Assembly (NCBI GenBank): GCA_051891195.1
Contig: JBJFEZ010000032.1
Coordinates: 1-43,641, forward strand
Length of the DNA stretch: 43,641 nt
Direction: 5' to 3'
DNA from: CAG-273 sp051891195
GTDB lineage: Bacteria; Bacillota; Clostridia; TANB77; CAG-508
Shown here: in pieces, positions 25,264 through 33,772 of the stretch
Layout of the letters: the number at the start of each line of letters is the position of its first letter
Numbering within the stretch: position 1 is the first letter of the stretch
The notes under the pieces: model-generated
Databases searched by the model: none
The model's input: only the letters and a program-made list of their open reading frames with translations
Told to the model about the DNA's origin: nothing
Program-made: the position numbers and the translations under genes

Positions 25264-25590
25264 TTATTCTTCTTCACTAATAACCTTAGCAATTTTATAA
25301 ATTAATTTTTGCTTTTCAGGAGAAATGTTGCTAAGTACATGATTAAATTCAGAAGTTAAATAATTTTGAGAATCACTAGATGCTCCATTTAAAATATAAC
25401 CTTCTGATACTCCTAATATTTCGCAAATTTGAGTAAGTCTTTTTAAATTAATGTGAGAACTACCTCTTTCAATTCTACTTAAAAATGCAATAGAAACATC
25501 TAATTGCTCTGCTAATTTTTCTTGAGTTATCTTTTTGTCAGTTCTAGCTTTTCTTAATCTTTCACCAATAATATTATAATCAAGTGCCAT
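25264..25590 (-). CDS. XRE-family transcriptional regulator
   Basis: A 108-residue protein with an N-terminal Cro/C1-type helix-turn-helix (GERLRKARTDKKITQEKLAEQLDVSIAFLSRIERG, about residues 9-43) and a short helical tail. Resembles SinR/SlrR-sized regulators. Its own promoter region contains a repeated element (see 25612-25733). Target unknown. Confidence 0.85.
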   Translation of the reverse strand: MALDYNIIGERLRKARTDKKITQEKLAEQLDVSIAFLSRIERGSSHINLKRLTQICEILGVSEGYILNGASSDSQNYLTSEFNHVLSNISPEKQKLIYKIAKVISEEE

Positions 25591-26144
25591 TATTTTACCT
25601 CCAATTTATCTTTTTTAGTATATATAGCATTTATCAGGAAAACTTAACAGAAACCTAAGAGTAAACATTAATATATGAACACAAAAAGACTTCTAAAAAA
25701 TTACGTTAAAAAATACAATTTTTAGTATATATAAAATAAAATTAGCTTTCCTAAAAACCTATGTAAATAAACCAGTACATATATGTTTAGTTATATTAGG
25801 CAATTATACTTTTTATTATTCTAAATAAAATAATAAAAGATATACTGTAAATAAAAGGAAAGACAAAATTTCTTAAGTTATTTTTTGGTCAATTTTGAAT
25901 TTTATTAATTTTTTACCAATATATTATAGTCAAGTATAATTATTTTTTTTCAATTCATTTTTTTATATTATTTATTAAAAAATTTAATATACTATTAAAA
26001 GTGGATATTAAGCATTAATTAACAATGCTTTGAAATAGATAAAAAGAATTTAAAGATATAAATAATATAAAATATAAAAAGTTCTAATACAAACTTACCT
26101 TGAATACAATGTAGAAAACAGCGTATTTTAAGGGGGTTTTTCAT
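25591..26144. other. 554-base gene-free region with a duplicated 15-mer
   Basis: Extremely A/T-rich. It contains an exact 15-base direct repeat TTTTTAGTATATATA at 25612-25626 and 25719-25733, near the promoter of the divergent XRE gene, which may be a regulator-binding site. It also holds the upstream region of spoIIID. I see no RNA gene or reading frame of note. Confidence 0.5.
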
Positions 26145-26387
26145 TTGGAAAAATATGTAACAATAGAAGAACGTGCCATTAATTTAGCACACTATATTAT
26201 AGATAGTAAAGATACAGTGAGAGGAGCAGCAAAAAAGTTTGGAGTTAGTAAGAGCACAGTACACAAGGATGTAACATTCAAGAACGGTTTAGAAATTAGG
26301 CAAGTTATTCCTGAAAGTATTGAAATAAAGAGGGTTTTCCTAGCAGAGAAGAATCCTGTTGTTACATTAGGAATAGCAATAAAATAA
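26145..26387 (+). CDS. spoIIID: SpoIIID, N-terminal half (gene interrupted by integrated element)
   Basis: SpoIIID is the mother-cell transcription factor acting between sigma-E and sigma-K. Residues 1-43 (YIIDSKDTVRGAAKKFGVSKSTVHKDV) match the SpoIIID helix-turn-helix. After the core at 26257-26272 the frame enters the mobile element and reads 37 unrelated residues to a stop at 26387. The missing half is found in frame at 37104-37259. TTG start at 26145 follows AGGGGGT. In this form the protein lacks its C-terminal basic helix, which is needed for DNA binding in B. subtilis, so it is probably inactive. Confidence 0.88.
   Translation: MEKYVTIEERAINLAHYIIDSKDTVRGAAKKFGVSKSTVHKDVTFKNGLEIRQVIPESIEIKRVFLAEKNPVVTLGIAIK
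26257..26272 (+). other. attL: left attachment site in spoIIID
   Basis: CAGTACACAAGGATGT; the same block recurs at 37102-37117 with one change (A for G). The 10 bases CAGTACACAA are identical in both. It lies over codons 38-43 of spoIIID, within the recognition-helix region. Confidence 0.82.
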
Positions 26388-26400
26388 TTAATATAAAAAT

Positions 26401-26437
26401 AAAAGCATTTGCAATGTAAATATTGCAGATGTTTTTT
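26401..26437 (+). terminator. Terminator at the left end of the element
   Basis: AAGCATTTGCAAT pairs imperfectly with ATTGCAGATGTTTT followed by a T-run. It would stop transcription entering the element from spoIIID. Confidence 0.7.
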
Positions 26438-26884
26438 TATTTTGCAAGAGATATGCAGAACCTCTATAAAAGTTCTAGGTCTAGCAAGCCGATGCAATAA
26501 AATATGCTCGCATTAGTGTAAACGGTCTATTTATACAAAATGCGTAAGTGAGAACTTGGAACTATAGACTCACAATAAAAAAAGAGTATTGGTGGATACT
26601 TGGATGTGGATTTATAATTGTAAAAAGCTTGGACAAGTATAAGCAAAGATATTAGTTTATCAGCAATTATAGTAACAAACGTTACTTACTAGACTGCCTA
26701 TGAAACTTGGCGAGCGACCGACGATTTCTTAAAATAAAGGCGTAATAATCCTATTTAAAATCTGGGATATATTACGCCTAATCTACAAAGCTCACTCTCT
26801 CTGGTTTCTTAATAGCAAACATTAATGTTAATTACAGGTTATCCTGTTTTTATATAAAAATATATTTTAAAGGAGGTTTTCATT
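26438..26884. other. Gene-free left region of the element, structured
   Basis: About 450 bases with no credible reading frame and higher G/C than its surroundings. It holds GGCGTAATA/TATTACGCC (9-bp arms around 26735-26780) and ACAGG/CCTGT followed by T's near 26840. It may contain regulatory RNA, attachment-site arms or part of a transfer origin; I cannot decide. Confidence 0.4.
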
Positions 26885-27259
26885 ATGGAAAATGAAAGAA
26901 AAAATAAAATTGAATATCATAAGGAAGGAGATTATTATGTACCAAATTTGGTAGTACCTAAAGATGAATACCCAGATTATTGTATAGGAAAATATGGACG
27001 ATTAAGATTAAAATACTTAAAGGAAAACAAGAAAGCAGAATATTCAATAATGTTAATGGAAGGAACTTTAAGAAAGCACATTGTAGAAACAGATATGGAA
27101 GCAAAAGAAAAAGTTGAAAGCATAATAAAACAATTAAAAGAGCAAAGTGATTTAACAGAAGATATGAAAGATTCTAATCCATTATATTGGGTTGGAATGA
27201 TGAATAACTTTAAAAATCAGGCTGAAGAAATTGTGGGAAAGGAGTTGATATTTGTGTAA
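26885..27259 (+). CDS. TnpV-family transposon-encoded protein
   Basis: A 124-residue protein with the TnpV pattern: GDYYVPNLVVPKDEYPDYCIGKYGRLRLKYLKENKKAEYSIMLMEGTL, then a helical tail. TnpV occurs in Tn4451-like clostridial elements; its function is not known. AAAGGAGG precedes the ATG. It is the first coding gene of the element on the left. Confidence 0.82.
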   Translation: MENERKNKIEYHKEGDYYVPNLVVPKDEYPDYCIGKYGRLRLKYLKENKKAEYSIMLMEGTLRKHIVETDMEAKEKVESIIKQLKEQSDLTEDMKDSNPLYWVGMMNNFKNQAEEIVGKELIFV

Positions 27260-27282
27260 AACAGCTTGACAGTATTTTGAAA

Positions 27283-27363
27283 GCAAGCGTCGCATTTATA
27301 CTCCCGTATAAATACCGCTTGTAAGCTTTTGGATAAAATTGATTTGATGGGGAATGATTCCCC
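27283..27363 (+). other. Candidate origin of transfer (oriT)
   Basis: Nested inverted repeats directly upstream of mobC: CAAGCG/CGCTTG (27284-27289, 27316-27321) enclosing ATTTATAC/GTATAAAT (27294-27301, 27306-27313), followed by GGGGAAT/ATTCCCC (27349-27355, 27357-27363). Location beside mobC-relaxase and multiple inverted repeats fit an oriT; the nick site is not assigned. Confidence 0.5.
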
Positions 27364-27384
27364 AAACCCCTTAATATTTTCTGC

Positions 27385-27417
27385 CAGTCTTTAAATAAAA
27401 GACTGATAATTTTTTTA
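27385..27417 (+). terminator. Terminator or attenuator ahead of mobC
   Basis: CAGTCTTT/AAAGACTG 8-bp stem then a T-rich run (27411-27417), ending 16 bases before the mobC start. It may limit expression of the mobilization genes. Confidence 0.6.
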
Positions 27418-27433
27418 AAGGAGATAAAAGAAT

Positions 27434-27757
27434 ATGAGAAAGAAGAATATAAAAAAACAAATATGGATAGATGCAAAAGAAGATGAGTTACTAAAGAAAA
27501 AATCAAAACAATCAGGATTAAGTGAATCAGAATTTGTTAGAAGTTTAATTAAAGGATATAGAATAAAACAACAACCAACTGAAGAAATAAAATCTTTTCA
27601 AAGAGAGATATATGGAATAGCAAATAATATAAATCAGATAGCAAGAATTTCAAATTCAAGATATAGTACATCTCATGATGATTATAGTTATATCTGTAAA
27701 AAACTTTCAGATTTTATTTTAAGATTTGAAAAAGAAATTTATTCAAGAAAGAAATAA
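27434..27757 (+). CDS. mobC: Relaxosome accessory protein MobC
   Basis: A 107-residue protein with the MobC pattern: KKQIWIDAKEDELLKKKSKQSGLSESEFVRSLIKGY (ribbon-helix-helix-like) and the conserved IYGIANNINQIARISNS segment. It helps the relaxase open the oriT. It precedes the relaxase gene by 11 bases. Good AAAGGAGAT site. Confidence 0.87.
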   Translation: MRKKNIKKQIWIDAKEDELLKKKSKQSGLSESEFVRSLIKGYRIKQQPTEEIKSFQREIYGIANNINQIARISNSRYSTSHDDYSYICKKLSDFILRFEKEIYSRKK

Positions 27758-27768
27758 GGAGGCATTCT

Positions 27769-29073
27769 ATGGCTATAACAAAATATAAAGTAATACAAAA
27801 AAATTTGGAAGCTGTTATTAACTATGCTAAAAATGGAGAGAAAACAGAACATGGAATATTAGTATCTGGAATAAATTGTTTACCTGAAAATGCGTATACA
27901 GAAATGATGCTAGTAAAAAAGAATTTTCATAAAGAAGATGGAAGACTTGGTTATCATTTTATACAATCATTTAAGGGTAAAGAAGTATCTGCTGAAGAAT
28001 GCAATGATATAGGTATGGAACTAGCAAATAGTTTATGGGGAGATAAATATCAAGTATTAGTTTGCACACACATAGATAAAGATAATGTCCATAATCATAT
28101 AATATTAAATTCAGTTTCTTTTATTGATGGTAGCAAATATCATAACTCTAATGTTGAACTTGCTCTTTTAAGAGAAACAAATGATGATCTGTGTATAAAA
28201 TATGGACTTTCAGTAGTAGAAACTGATAAAGCAAAGAGAGAAGACGAAATTGCTGAAAGTAGAATTGCAAATTATAATCGTAATAGTGGTAAAATGGAAC
28301 TTATAAAAAAGGATATTGATGAAGCAATTGAAAATGCGGTAAAATATCAAGATTTTGTTGATGAATTAGGCTATAAAGGTTATTTTGTAAAAAAATCTAA
28401 TAATTCTATATCTATATCAACACCTTATTTTAATAGAAATATAAGAATTGCAAGAGCGTTTGGAGAAGATTATACTTTTGAGAATATAAAACACAGAATA
28501 TATTATAATGATTATAGATTCAAAAACGATAGTAACAAAATATATAAAGTTAAAGTATATGATGGAATAAAAATAAATTCAGAATTACTAAAAACATCAC
28601 ATTTTTATAGATTATATGTTCATTTTTTATATGTTTTAGGAAAATTACCACCTAAAATACATTATGAAGAAAGAACAACTGAATATTATAAGGAAATAGA
28701 TAAATTCAACAAATTGTGTGATGAATTAAGTTTGATAAGTAGTAAGGATTTAAAATCAATAGAAGATACACAAAATTTAAGAACACAATATCTTGAAGAA
28801 ATTTCACCCTTAAAGGCTCAAAAAGAAATATATATGAAATTATATAATAAAACTAATAATGCAGCTGATAAAACGATTTTAAAAGCAAGAATCAATATTT
28901 TAAATGAAGATATTGAAAGATTAAATAAAAAGATACAAACTTGTAAAAGAATAATTAACAAAGCTGAAGAAGGAGAAAAAGAAGATTGGATAATACAAAA
29001 AAAATCTCAACATAATAAAGAAAGAAGTGTGAAAGAAAATGCTAAAAATAAAGATAGGAAAAAAATAAGATAG
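27769..29073 (+). CDS. MOBP-type relaxase/mobilization nuclease
   Basis: A 434-residue relaxase. Motif III, the metal-binding HxDxxxxHxH, is HIDKDNVHNHIIL with His101, Asp103, His108 and His110; the catalytic Tyr should lie near the N-terminus (Tyr19 in EAVINYAKNGEKT or Tyr6). The N-terminal ~170 residues form the nuclease domain; the rest is helical and Lys/Glu-rich, ending in a basic coiled coil. No helicase or coupling protein is attached, so it depends on a helper conjugative system. Confidence 0.88.
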   Translation: MAITKYKVIQKNLEAVINYAKNGEKTEHGILVSGINCLPENAYTEMMLVKKNFHKEDGRLGYHFIQSFKGKEVSAEECNDIGMELANSLWGDKYQVLVCTHIDKDNVHNHIILNSVSFIDGSKYHNSNVELALLRETNDDLCIKYGLSVVETDKAKREDEIAESRIANYNRNSGKMELIKKDIDEAIENAVKYQDFVDELGYKGYFVKKSNNSISISTPYFNRNIRIARAFGEDYTFENIKHRIYYNDYRFKNDSNKIYKVKVYDGIKINSELLKTSHFYRLYVHFLYVLGKLPPKIHYEERTTEYYKEIDKFNKLCDELSLISSKDLKSIEDTQNLRTQYLEEISPLKAQKEIYMKLYNKTNNAADKTILKARINILNEDIERLNKKIQTCKRIINKAEEGEKEDWIIQKKSQHNKERSVKENAKNKDRKKIR

Positions 29074-29100
29074 GGCTACGTGCAAGTGGCTCTATCTACA

Positions 29101-29349
29101 TTATTTTTTCTTTTTAATAATTTTAATTAAATCATTATAGTCAATTCCTAAAATCATACAAATTGCAATTAGTTCATAATCTTTTAAAACCATAATTTGT
29201 TTTTCAATTCTATATAATTCATCTGGATTAATAGGAATATCTATTAAATCTAACTCTCTTGAAACATCAGCTCTAGACATATTTTTATTTTTTCTGTATT
29301 TTTCAATTATTTTGCCATAAGCATTACTATTTCCTTCAAATTTCTTCAT
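29101..29349 (-). CDS. Small XRE-like regulator
   Basis: An 82-residue protein with an XRE-type helix-turn-helix: YGKIIEKYRKNKNMSRADVSRELDLI...LYRIEKQIMVLKDYELIAICMILGIDYNDLI. It is divergent from the AbrB-type gene and may control both that promoter and its own. Confidence 0.75.
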   Translation of the reverse strand: MKKFEGNSNAYGKIIEKYRKNKNMSRADVSRELDLIDIPINPDELYRIEKQIMVLKDYELIAICMILGIDYNDLIKIIKKKK

Positions 29350-29377
29350 AATCTACCCTCAATAATTTTATTATGTA

Positions 29378-29427
29378 TTGATTTTATAATATTTATTATG
29401 GTATAATTTAGCAGTAAGACTGCTAAA
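29378..29427 (+). promoter_or_regulatory. Promoter and palindrome of the cargo operon
   Basis: TTGATT at 29378-29383 and TATAAT at 29402-29407 (18-base spacer). Directly after the -10 box lies TTTAGCAGT/ACTGCTAAA (29407-29427, 9-bp arms, 3-base centre), well placed as an operator at the transcription start or as a 5' hairpin. Confidence 0.6.
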
Positions 29428-29455
29428 ACAATAAAAATATGATAGGAGTAGTATA

Positions 29456-29713
29456 ATGAAGAAAGATATAGGAATGAGTAGGAAAGTTGATGAATTAGGA
29501 AGAATAGTTATTCCAAAGGAAATAAGAAATAAATTTGATATAAAGACTAATGATAAACTTGATATTTATGTTGAAAATGATGTAATAAGTTTAATAAAAG
29601 ATAGCAAAAAATGTATTTTTTGTTCTAGTACAAAAGATTTAATAGAGCAAAATAATAAATATGTATGTAACAAATGTATGCAAAAGTTAGTTAGAAAATT
29701 TATGATAATATAA
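29456..29713 (+). CDS. AbrB/SpoVT-type regulator with zinc ribbon
   Basis: An 85-residue protein: an AbrB swapped-hairpin DNA-binding domain (MSRKVDELGRIVIPKEIRNKFDIKTNDKLDIYVE) followed by a C-terminal CxxC...CxxC ribbon (CIFC and CNKC). This form is common in Clostridia. It heads the cargo operon and probably regulates it. Confidence 0.87.
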   Translation: MKKDIGMSRKVDELGRIVIPKEIRNKFDIKTNDKLDIYVENDVISLIKDSKKCIFCSSTKDLIEQNNKYVCNKCMQKLVRKFMII

Positions 29714-29790
29714 AAGATATATTTTGTAAAATATTGTTATTTTTTAGAATAATTGATATAATTTATTTGGAAATGAAAAGGAGAAATGTT

Positions 29791-30738
29791 ATGAAAAAGA
29801 TTTTTTGTGGTTTTTTGTTATTTATTTTTATCTTTAGCTTAGTAGGAAATGTAAATGCTTATTCAACGAGCAAATATTCAATAGACATACCTTCTACATA
29901 TAGAAAGGCTACAGAAGGTTCATTTACTAAAGAGAATGGAAACAATGTAAATGTACAAGTTGTACCATTTACAGGTAGCAGTTCTAATGCTTTCACAGAA
30001 GATGGATTGAATAAATTAACCAATAATATAAATTCGGAGATTGATAATGTAAGAAAAGAAATGAAAAAAACAATCAAAGAAAGATATGGAGAATACCTAT
30101 CAGATAGTGAAATTGATGAGTATGTTAAATCTTTTAAATGTGAATCAATAGATAAGAAAGAAATAACTACAGCAACCAAAAATAATTATAAGTGCTATCA
30201 TATAATTGCAAGTTATTCAGCTGGAGATTATAAATATTATGCAGAGCAGTATTCTTTTATATCAAATAATAATGTATACACATTAACTGCCAGTGTTGGA
30301 GAAAAAAGTGACTTACAATCTTCTGAAGTAAGAAATATTATAAATTCATTTACAATATCTAATTACAAAAATCCAGAACAATCATCAATCTTTTCAGATA
30401 AATTGTTAAGCAAGATGATTGCTGTTGGAATAGTTGCTTTGATTTGTGGGGGCATAAAAGTAATTTCAGATAAAAATAAAAGAAATAAAATTAAACAAGG
30501 AAGCGATAGGTTAAAAGAAGATGAACAAAATGAGCCAGAGAAAAAAGAAGAAATAAACAAATCTATAGAAATAGCGGAAAATGATAAAGAGAAAGATAGC
30601 AAAAATAATAATAACGATATGATCACAGAAAACGATTCAAAAGATAAGGAAGAAAGCAAAAAGTTTTGTACAAAATGTGGTGGAGAAATAGAAGAAGATT
30701 GGGATTTTTGCAATAATTGTGGCAACAAATTAAAATAA
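29791..30738 (+). CDS. Exported protein with membrane helix and C-terminal zinc ribbon
   Basis: From ATG 29791 (AAAAGGAG upstream) a 315-residue protein: signal peptide (MKKIFCGFLLFIFIFSLVG...NA), an extracytoplasmic domain whose spacing (YSIDIPSTY..., ending IINSFTIS) recalls the DcrB/PsbP-like fold, a membrane helix (about residues 207-223), a Lys/Glu/Asp-rich cytoplasmic linker and a C-terminal ribbon CTKCGGEIEEDWDFCNNCG. It shares that ribbon with the next gene. Function unknown. Confidence 0.7.
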   Translation: MKKIFCGFLLFIFIFSLVGNVNAYSTSKYSIDIPSTYRKATEGSFTKENGNNVNVQVVPFTGSSSNAFTEDGLNKLTNNINSEIDNVRKEMKKTIKERYGEYLSDSEIDEYVKSFKCESIDKKEITTATKNNYKCYHIIASYSAGDYKYYAEQYSFISNNNVYTLTASVGEKSDLQSSEVRNIINSFTISNYKNPEQSSIFSDKLLSKMIAVGIVALICGGIKVISDKNKRNKIKQGSDRLKEDEQNEPEKKEEINKSIEIAENDKEKDSKNNNNDMITENDSKDKEESKKFCTKCGGEIEEDWDFCNNCGNKLK

Positions 30739-30750
30739 GGAGGAAATGTT

Positions 30751-31389
30751 ATGAATAATGAAGAAACCAAAGAATTACCAATGAATTGGTGGAAATGGTG
30801 GCAATATGGTATATTCCCAATTGGAATATTAATCTCATTAGGCTCATTAACTCAATATAGTGGAGTAGATTTTTCAATCCTAAACTTTTGGGGATGGACA
30901 ATAGTAATAGTAAATATAGCAATTACAATTTTGCTATGTGTAACTTATGGAATGTTTTTATCAAAGACAAAACAAGCATTTAATGTATTTGTAACATATT
31001 TGTTTTTATATCCAGCTTGGAATACATTTGTAACCACATTTAACAATATGTTTTCTAATAATGTTACAAATGATATTACACAGGCAGTTATTACAGGACT
31101 AATTTCTTATGGAATTATATGTGGAATTTGGATATATCCTAACTATATATATTTTAAAAAGAGAAAAGATTTCTTTGAAAAAAAAGAAGAAAAGGCAAAA
31201 AACATTAATGAAGAAGATGATGAAGAACTTAAGAATGTAATTAATAATATTGAAAATGAAAAAAATAGTGAGATAAAGGAAAACATAGATAATAAAGAGA
31301 CAGAAAACAAGAAATATTGTACTAAATGTGGAAAAATAATAGATAATGAATGGGCTTTTTGCAACTTTTGTGGAAATAAATTAAAATAG
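30751..31389 (+). CDS. Multi-pass membrane protein with C-terminal zinc ribbon
   Basis: A 212-residue protein: short Trp-rich N-terminus (MNWWKWWQYGIFPIG), four hydrophobic helices within about residues 20-130, an acidic cytoplasmic linker and a C-terminal ribbon CTKCGKIIDNEWAFCNFCG, nearly the same as in the preceding protein. Twelve bases separate the two genes. Function unknown. Confidence 0.7.
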   Translation: MNNEETKELPMNWWKWWQYGIFPIGILISLGSLTQYSGVDFSILNFWGWTIVIVNIAITILLCVTYGMFLSKTKQAFNVFVTYLFLYPAWNTFVTTFNNMFSNNVTNDITQAVITGLISYGIICGIWIYPNYIYFKKRKDFFEKKEEKAKNINEEDDEELKNVINNIENEKNSEIKENIDNKETENKKYCTKCGKIIDNEWAFCNFCGNKLK

Positions 31390-31400
31390 GAGTTTTAGAT

Positions 31401-31958
31401 ATGAAGGTATGTTCTGTTTGTAACAAAGAAAACAATAATGTAGAAGGAAATTTTTGTATTTTTTGTGGAGGAAAATTAATTGAAAAGCCAGATAACAATA
31501 AAAATGAAATTAAGAAAGAAGAAAAAAGAGTAAGCAAAAATAATGAAAAACAAAAAAATAATAATATTAATAGTGACATAAATAAAAAATTTAAAATTGC
31601 ATTAATTGTTTTAATAATAGTTCTTATAATTGTAAGTGGAATTGCGATTTATTTAAAAATTAGTGATAATACATCTGAACTAAATGAAGAAATTTCAAAT
31701 CTAAAAAAACAAGTTTCTACTTTAAGGGAGGAAAAAAATAAACTATCTTCAGAAAATGCTTCATTAAAATTAACAGATTCAAAAAATTCAAGAAAAATCA
31801 AATTTTTTGATGAAAATGTCGTATTTGTTTTAGATGGATATGGAAGATATTATTATACTTATGACCAAATGGCACAGGTAACACAGGGAAAATCATTTAC
31901 ATATTGGGCATATAATTTAGAACAGGCAATAGATTTAGGATATAGAGCATGGAAATAA
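31401..31958 (+). CDS. Zinc-ribbon membrane protein with coiled coil
   Basis: A 185-residue protein with the ribbon at the N-terminus (CSVCNKENNNVEGNFCIFCGGKL), a Lys/Asn-rich linker, one membrane helix (about residues 64-86), a coiled coil (NEEISNLKKQVSTLREEKNKLSSENASLK) and a small C-terminal domain with FVLDGYGRYYYTYDQM. Third member of the zinc-ribbon set; orientation places the ribbon inside and coiled coil outside. Function unknown. Confidence 0.7.
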   Translation: MKVCSVCNKENNNVEGNFCIFCGGKLIEKPDNNKNEIKKEEKRVSKNNEKQKNNNINSDINKKFKIALIVLIIVLIIVSGIAIYLKISDNTSELNEEISNLKKQVSTLREEKNKLSSENASLKLTDSKNSRKIKFFDENVVFVLDGYGRYYYTYDQMAQVTQGKSFTYWAYNLEQAIDLGYRAWK

Positions 31959-32013
31959 ATATTAATAAGATAACACATTATATGTAAAAGAAAATACTAT
32001 TAAGGGGGATAAA

Positions 32014-32643
32014 ATGAATCAAGAAATTATAAAAAATATAAGAAATACTAACATTAAAGGATTTATATTATTTTTGCTTTTTGCACTTTTTCCAAATATA
32101 TTTGTTATAATGAGTTTTGTTAGCAATGATACTGACTGGTTTATGGTAATAATTATGGGAGTGTTAGCAATTCCGATTGATTGGCTTTGTATAAAATGTC
32201 TAATAGTTGCAATTAATCCTTTAAAAAGTAATGTCTTTCAAAAATATGGTTCATACAGAAATTTAGAAAAAATCATAGAGGAAATTAATAATACAATTGA
32301 ATATAATGATGGAGAGGTAATTATCGCTAAAAATTATATAGCAGATCCAAATGATTATGAAAGAATAGTTGCTTGTAATGATGTATTAAGAGTTCATAAA
32401 TTAGTAAAAAAGAAGAATTTTGCAATAGTTAGTTATTCTGTTGTTCTTACAGATAAATATAATTTTGAATTTCCTTTCACTTATTCAAAAGATGAGGAGG
32501 AAAAAGTTGATAAATTACTATTGGCTATAGGAAGCAAATGTCCTAATGCTCAATTAGGATATACTAAAGGAACTGCGCAATATGTAAAGGAGAATAAAGA
32601 AAATTTACCTAATATAAGTATAGAGGAAATAAAAGAAGATTAA
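32014..32643 (+). CDS. Unknown membrane protein
   Basis: A 209-residue protein with two hydrophobic helices near the N-terminus (about residues 14-36 and 43-69) and a soluble C-terminal half. No zinc ribbon. AAGGGGGAT precedes the ATG. Last gene of the cargo operon. I do not recognise a family. Confidence 0.65.
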   Translation: MNQEIIKNIRNTNIKGFILFLLFALFPNIFVIMSFVSNDTDWFMVIIMGVLAIPIDWLCIKCLIVAINPLKSNVFQKYGSYRNLEKIIEEINNTIEYNDGEVIIAKNYIADPNDYERIVACNDVLRVHKLVKKKNFAIVSYSVVLTDKYNFEFPFTYSKDEEEKVDKLLLAIGSKCPNAQLGYTKGTAQYVKENKENLPNISIEEIKED

Positions 32644-32696
32644 AATACAATATCTAAATAATATTCATATCTTAAAAACTAGAAATAATCAAAACA

Positions 32697-32730
32697 AAAG
32701 GTAGAGTAAAATCTACCTTTATTGTTTTTT
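32697..32730. terminator. Bidirectional terminator in the element
   Basis: AAAGGTAGA and TCTACCTTT form a 9-bp stem followed by ATTGTTTTTT, between the convergent cargo operon and DUF6076-like gene. Confidence 0.7.
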
Positions 32731-33723
32731 TAGCCATTCTATATATTCTTTTTCAGTACTTTTGCCTTTACTAATATTTTCTCTCCATTTATTATTATCA
32801 TCTTTGAAAAATTCAAAATCTCTTGCATACTTGGTATTACTTGGATTTCTTCTAGTCCTTAACAATAGTTTTTGATAAACATTTCTATAAATTCTTAAAC
32901 CATCATTTTCTTGTATCATTTTTTGTTGTACTTTAAAATGTCCTATTTCTTTACAGGTTTTGCCGTTCTCATAAATGTTACTGCAATAAATTTCATCAGA
33001 TCTATTATCTGGTACAAAGAATTTGCCACAATTTCTACATCTTTTTATTTCAATATTAAGTTTGGCTATTTCTAAAAGTTCAATAAGTAGAGTTTGAATA
33101 ATATCAGTGCATTCAACAAAATATGAAGAATTAACATTTGCTTTGCTAACTATTCTTTGAGTTTCATCTTGTCTCATAGGAAAGTCAGAATAATCCCTTA
33201 ATATTTCAAATGCTGATAAGTTGATTTTAATTTTATTATTATCAATCTTATCTAGTGATTTATTACTAACATCACTATTAGTCATAACTTGAAATCTTTG
33301 TAGAGGAGTTAAGTCTTTTGTTTCTTCGAGATTATTCATATTAAATATATATTCAACATCAAGTATTAAATCTTGCCTAAACAAACTAAATACATATTTA
33401 TGATTATTAATTAATTCATCTAACGATTTTATATATTCATCAGCAGGCACAGGGAAATCAGAATATTTAATATCTGTTAAGTTCAAAAAAAAGTTTATTC
33501 CATATTTCTTTATTAAAGCCTTAAAGCTATCAGGATTTTCAAAGTCAGTATTAATAAAGTCACAAAGTTGCTCTCCAATATTAAAATCACTTTTTTTAAT
33601 ATGAGAAGAATATGTATCTTGATATTTTTTATATACATGATAAACAATTATCTTCTTCTTATTGCTTTCATCAAAATAAAATTTATTACTGTTAGTATCT
33701 AACATATTAAATAAGTTATCCAT
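32719..33723 (-). CDS. DUF6076-like protein with Cys-rich motif
   Basis: A 334-residue protein whose C-terminal third has a treble-clef-like motif: IKRCRNCGKFFVPDNRSDEIYCSN...CKEIG, then a helical segment ending KEYIEWLKKQ. This matches what I recall of DUF6076 proteins found in Firmicutes mobile elements. Function unknown. It is divergent from the HTH gene through a shared promoter region. Confidence 0.65.
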   Translation of the reverse strand: MDNLFNMLDTNSNKFYFDESNKKKIIVYHVYKKYQDTYSSHIKKSDFNIGEQLCDFINTDFENPDSFKALIKKYGINFFLNLTDIKYSDFPVPADEYIKSLDELINNHKYVFSLFRQDLILDVEYIFNMNNLEETKDLTPLQRFQVMTNSDVSNKSLDKIDNNKIKINLSAFEILRDYSDFPMRQDETQRIVSKANVNSSYFVECTDIIQTLLIELLEIAKLNIEIKRCRNCGKFFVPDNRSDEIYCSNIYENGKTCKEIGHFKVQQKMIQENDGLRIYRNVYQKLLLRTRRNPSNTKYARDFEFFKDDNNKWRENISKGKSTEKEYIEWLKKQ

Positions 33724-33772
33724 AAACCTACTCCTAACTACATTTTAAGATAAATGTTATTTTATTATAAAT

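Noticed and set aside
26087..26110. sigma-E promoter of spoIIID (ATA ... AATACAAT)
   Set aside because: The -10-like AATACAAT is good but the spacing to the only ATA-type -35 is too short (13 bases), so I do not list it as a feature.
27210..27506. 98-codon minus-strand frame across the oriT/mobC region
   Set aside because: Antisense to mobC and the inverted repeats, no ribosome site, low-complexity Ser/Phe/Leu translation.
29734..29790. Extended N-terminus of the exported zinc-ribbon protein
   Set aside because: The signal peptide and the AAAAGGAG site place the start at 29791.
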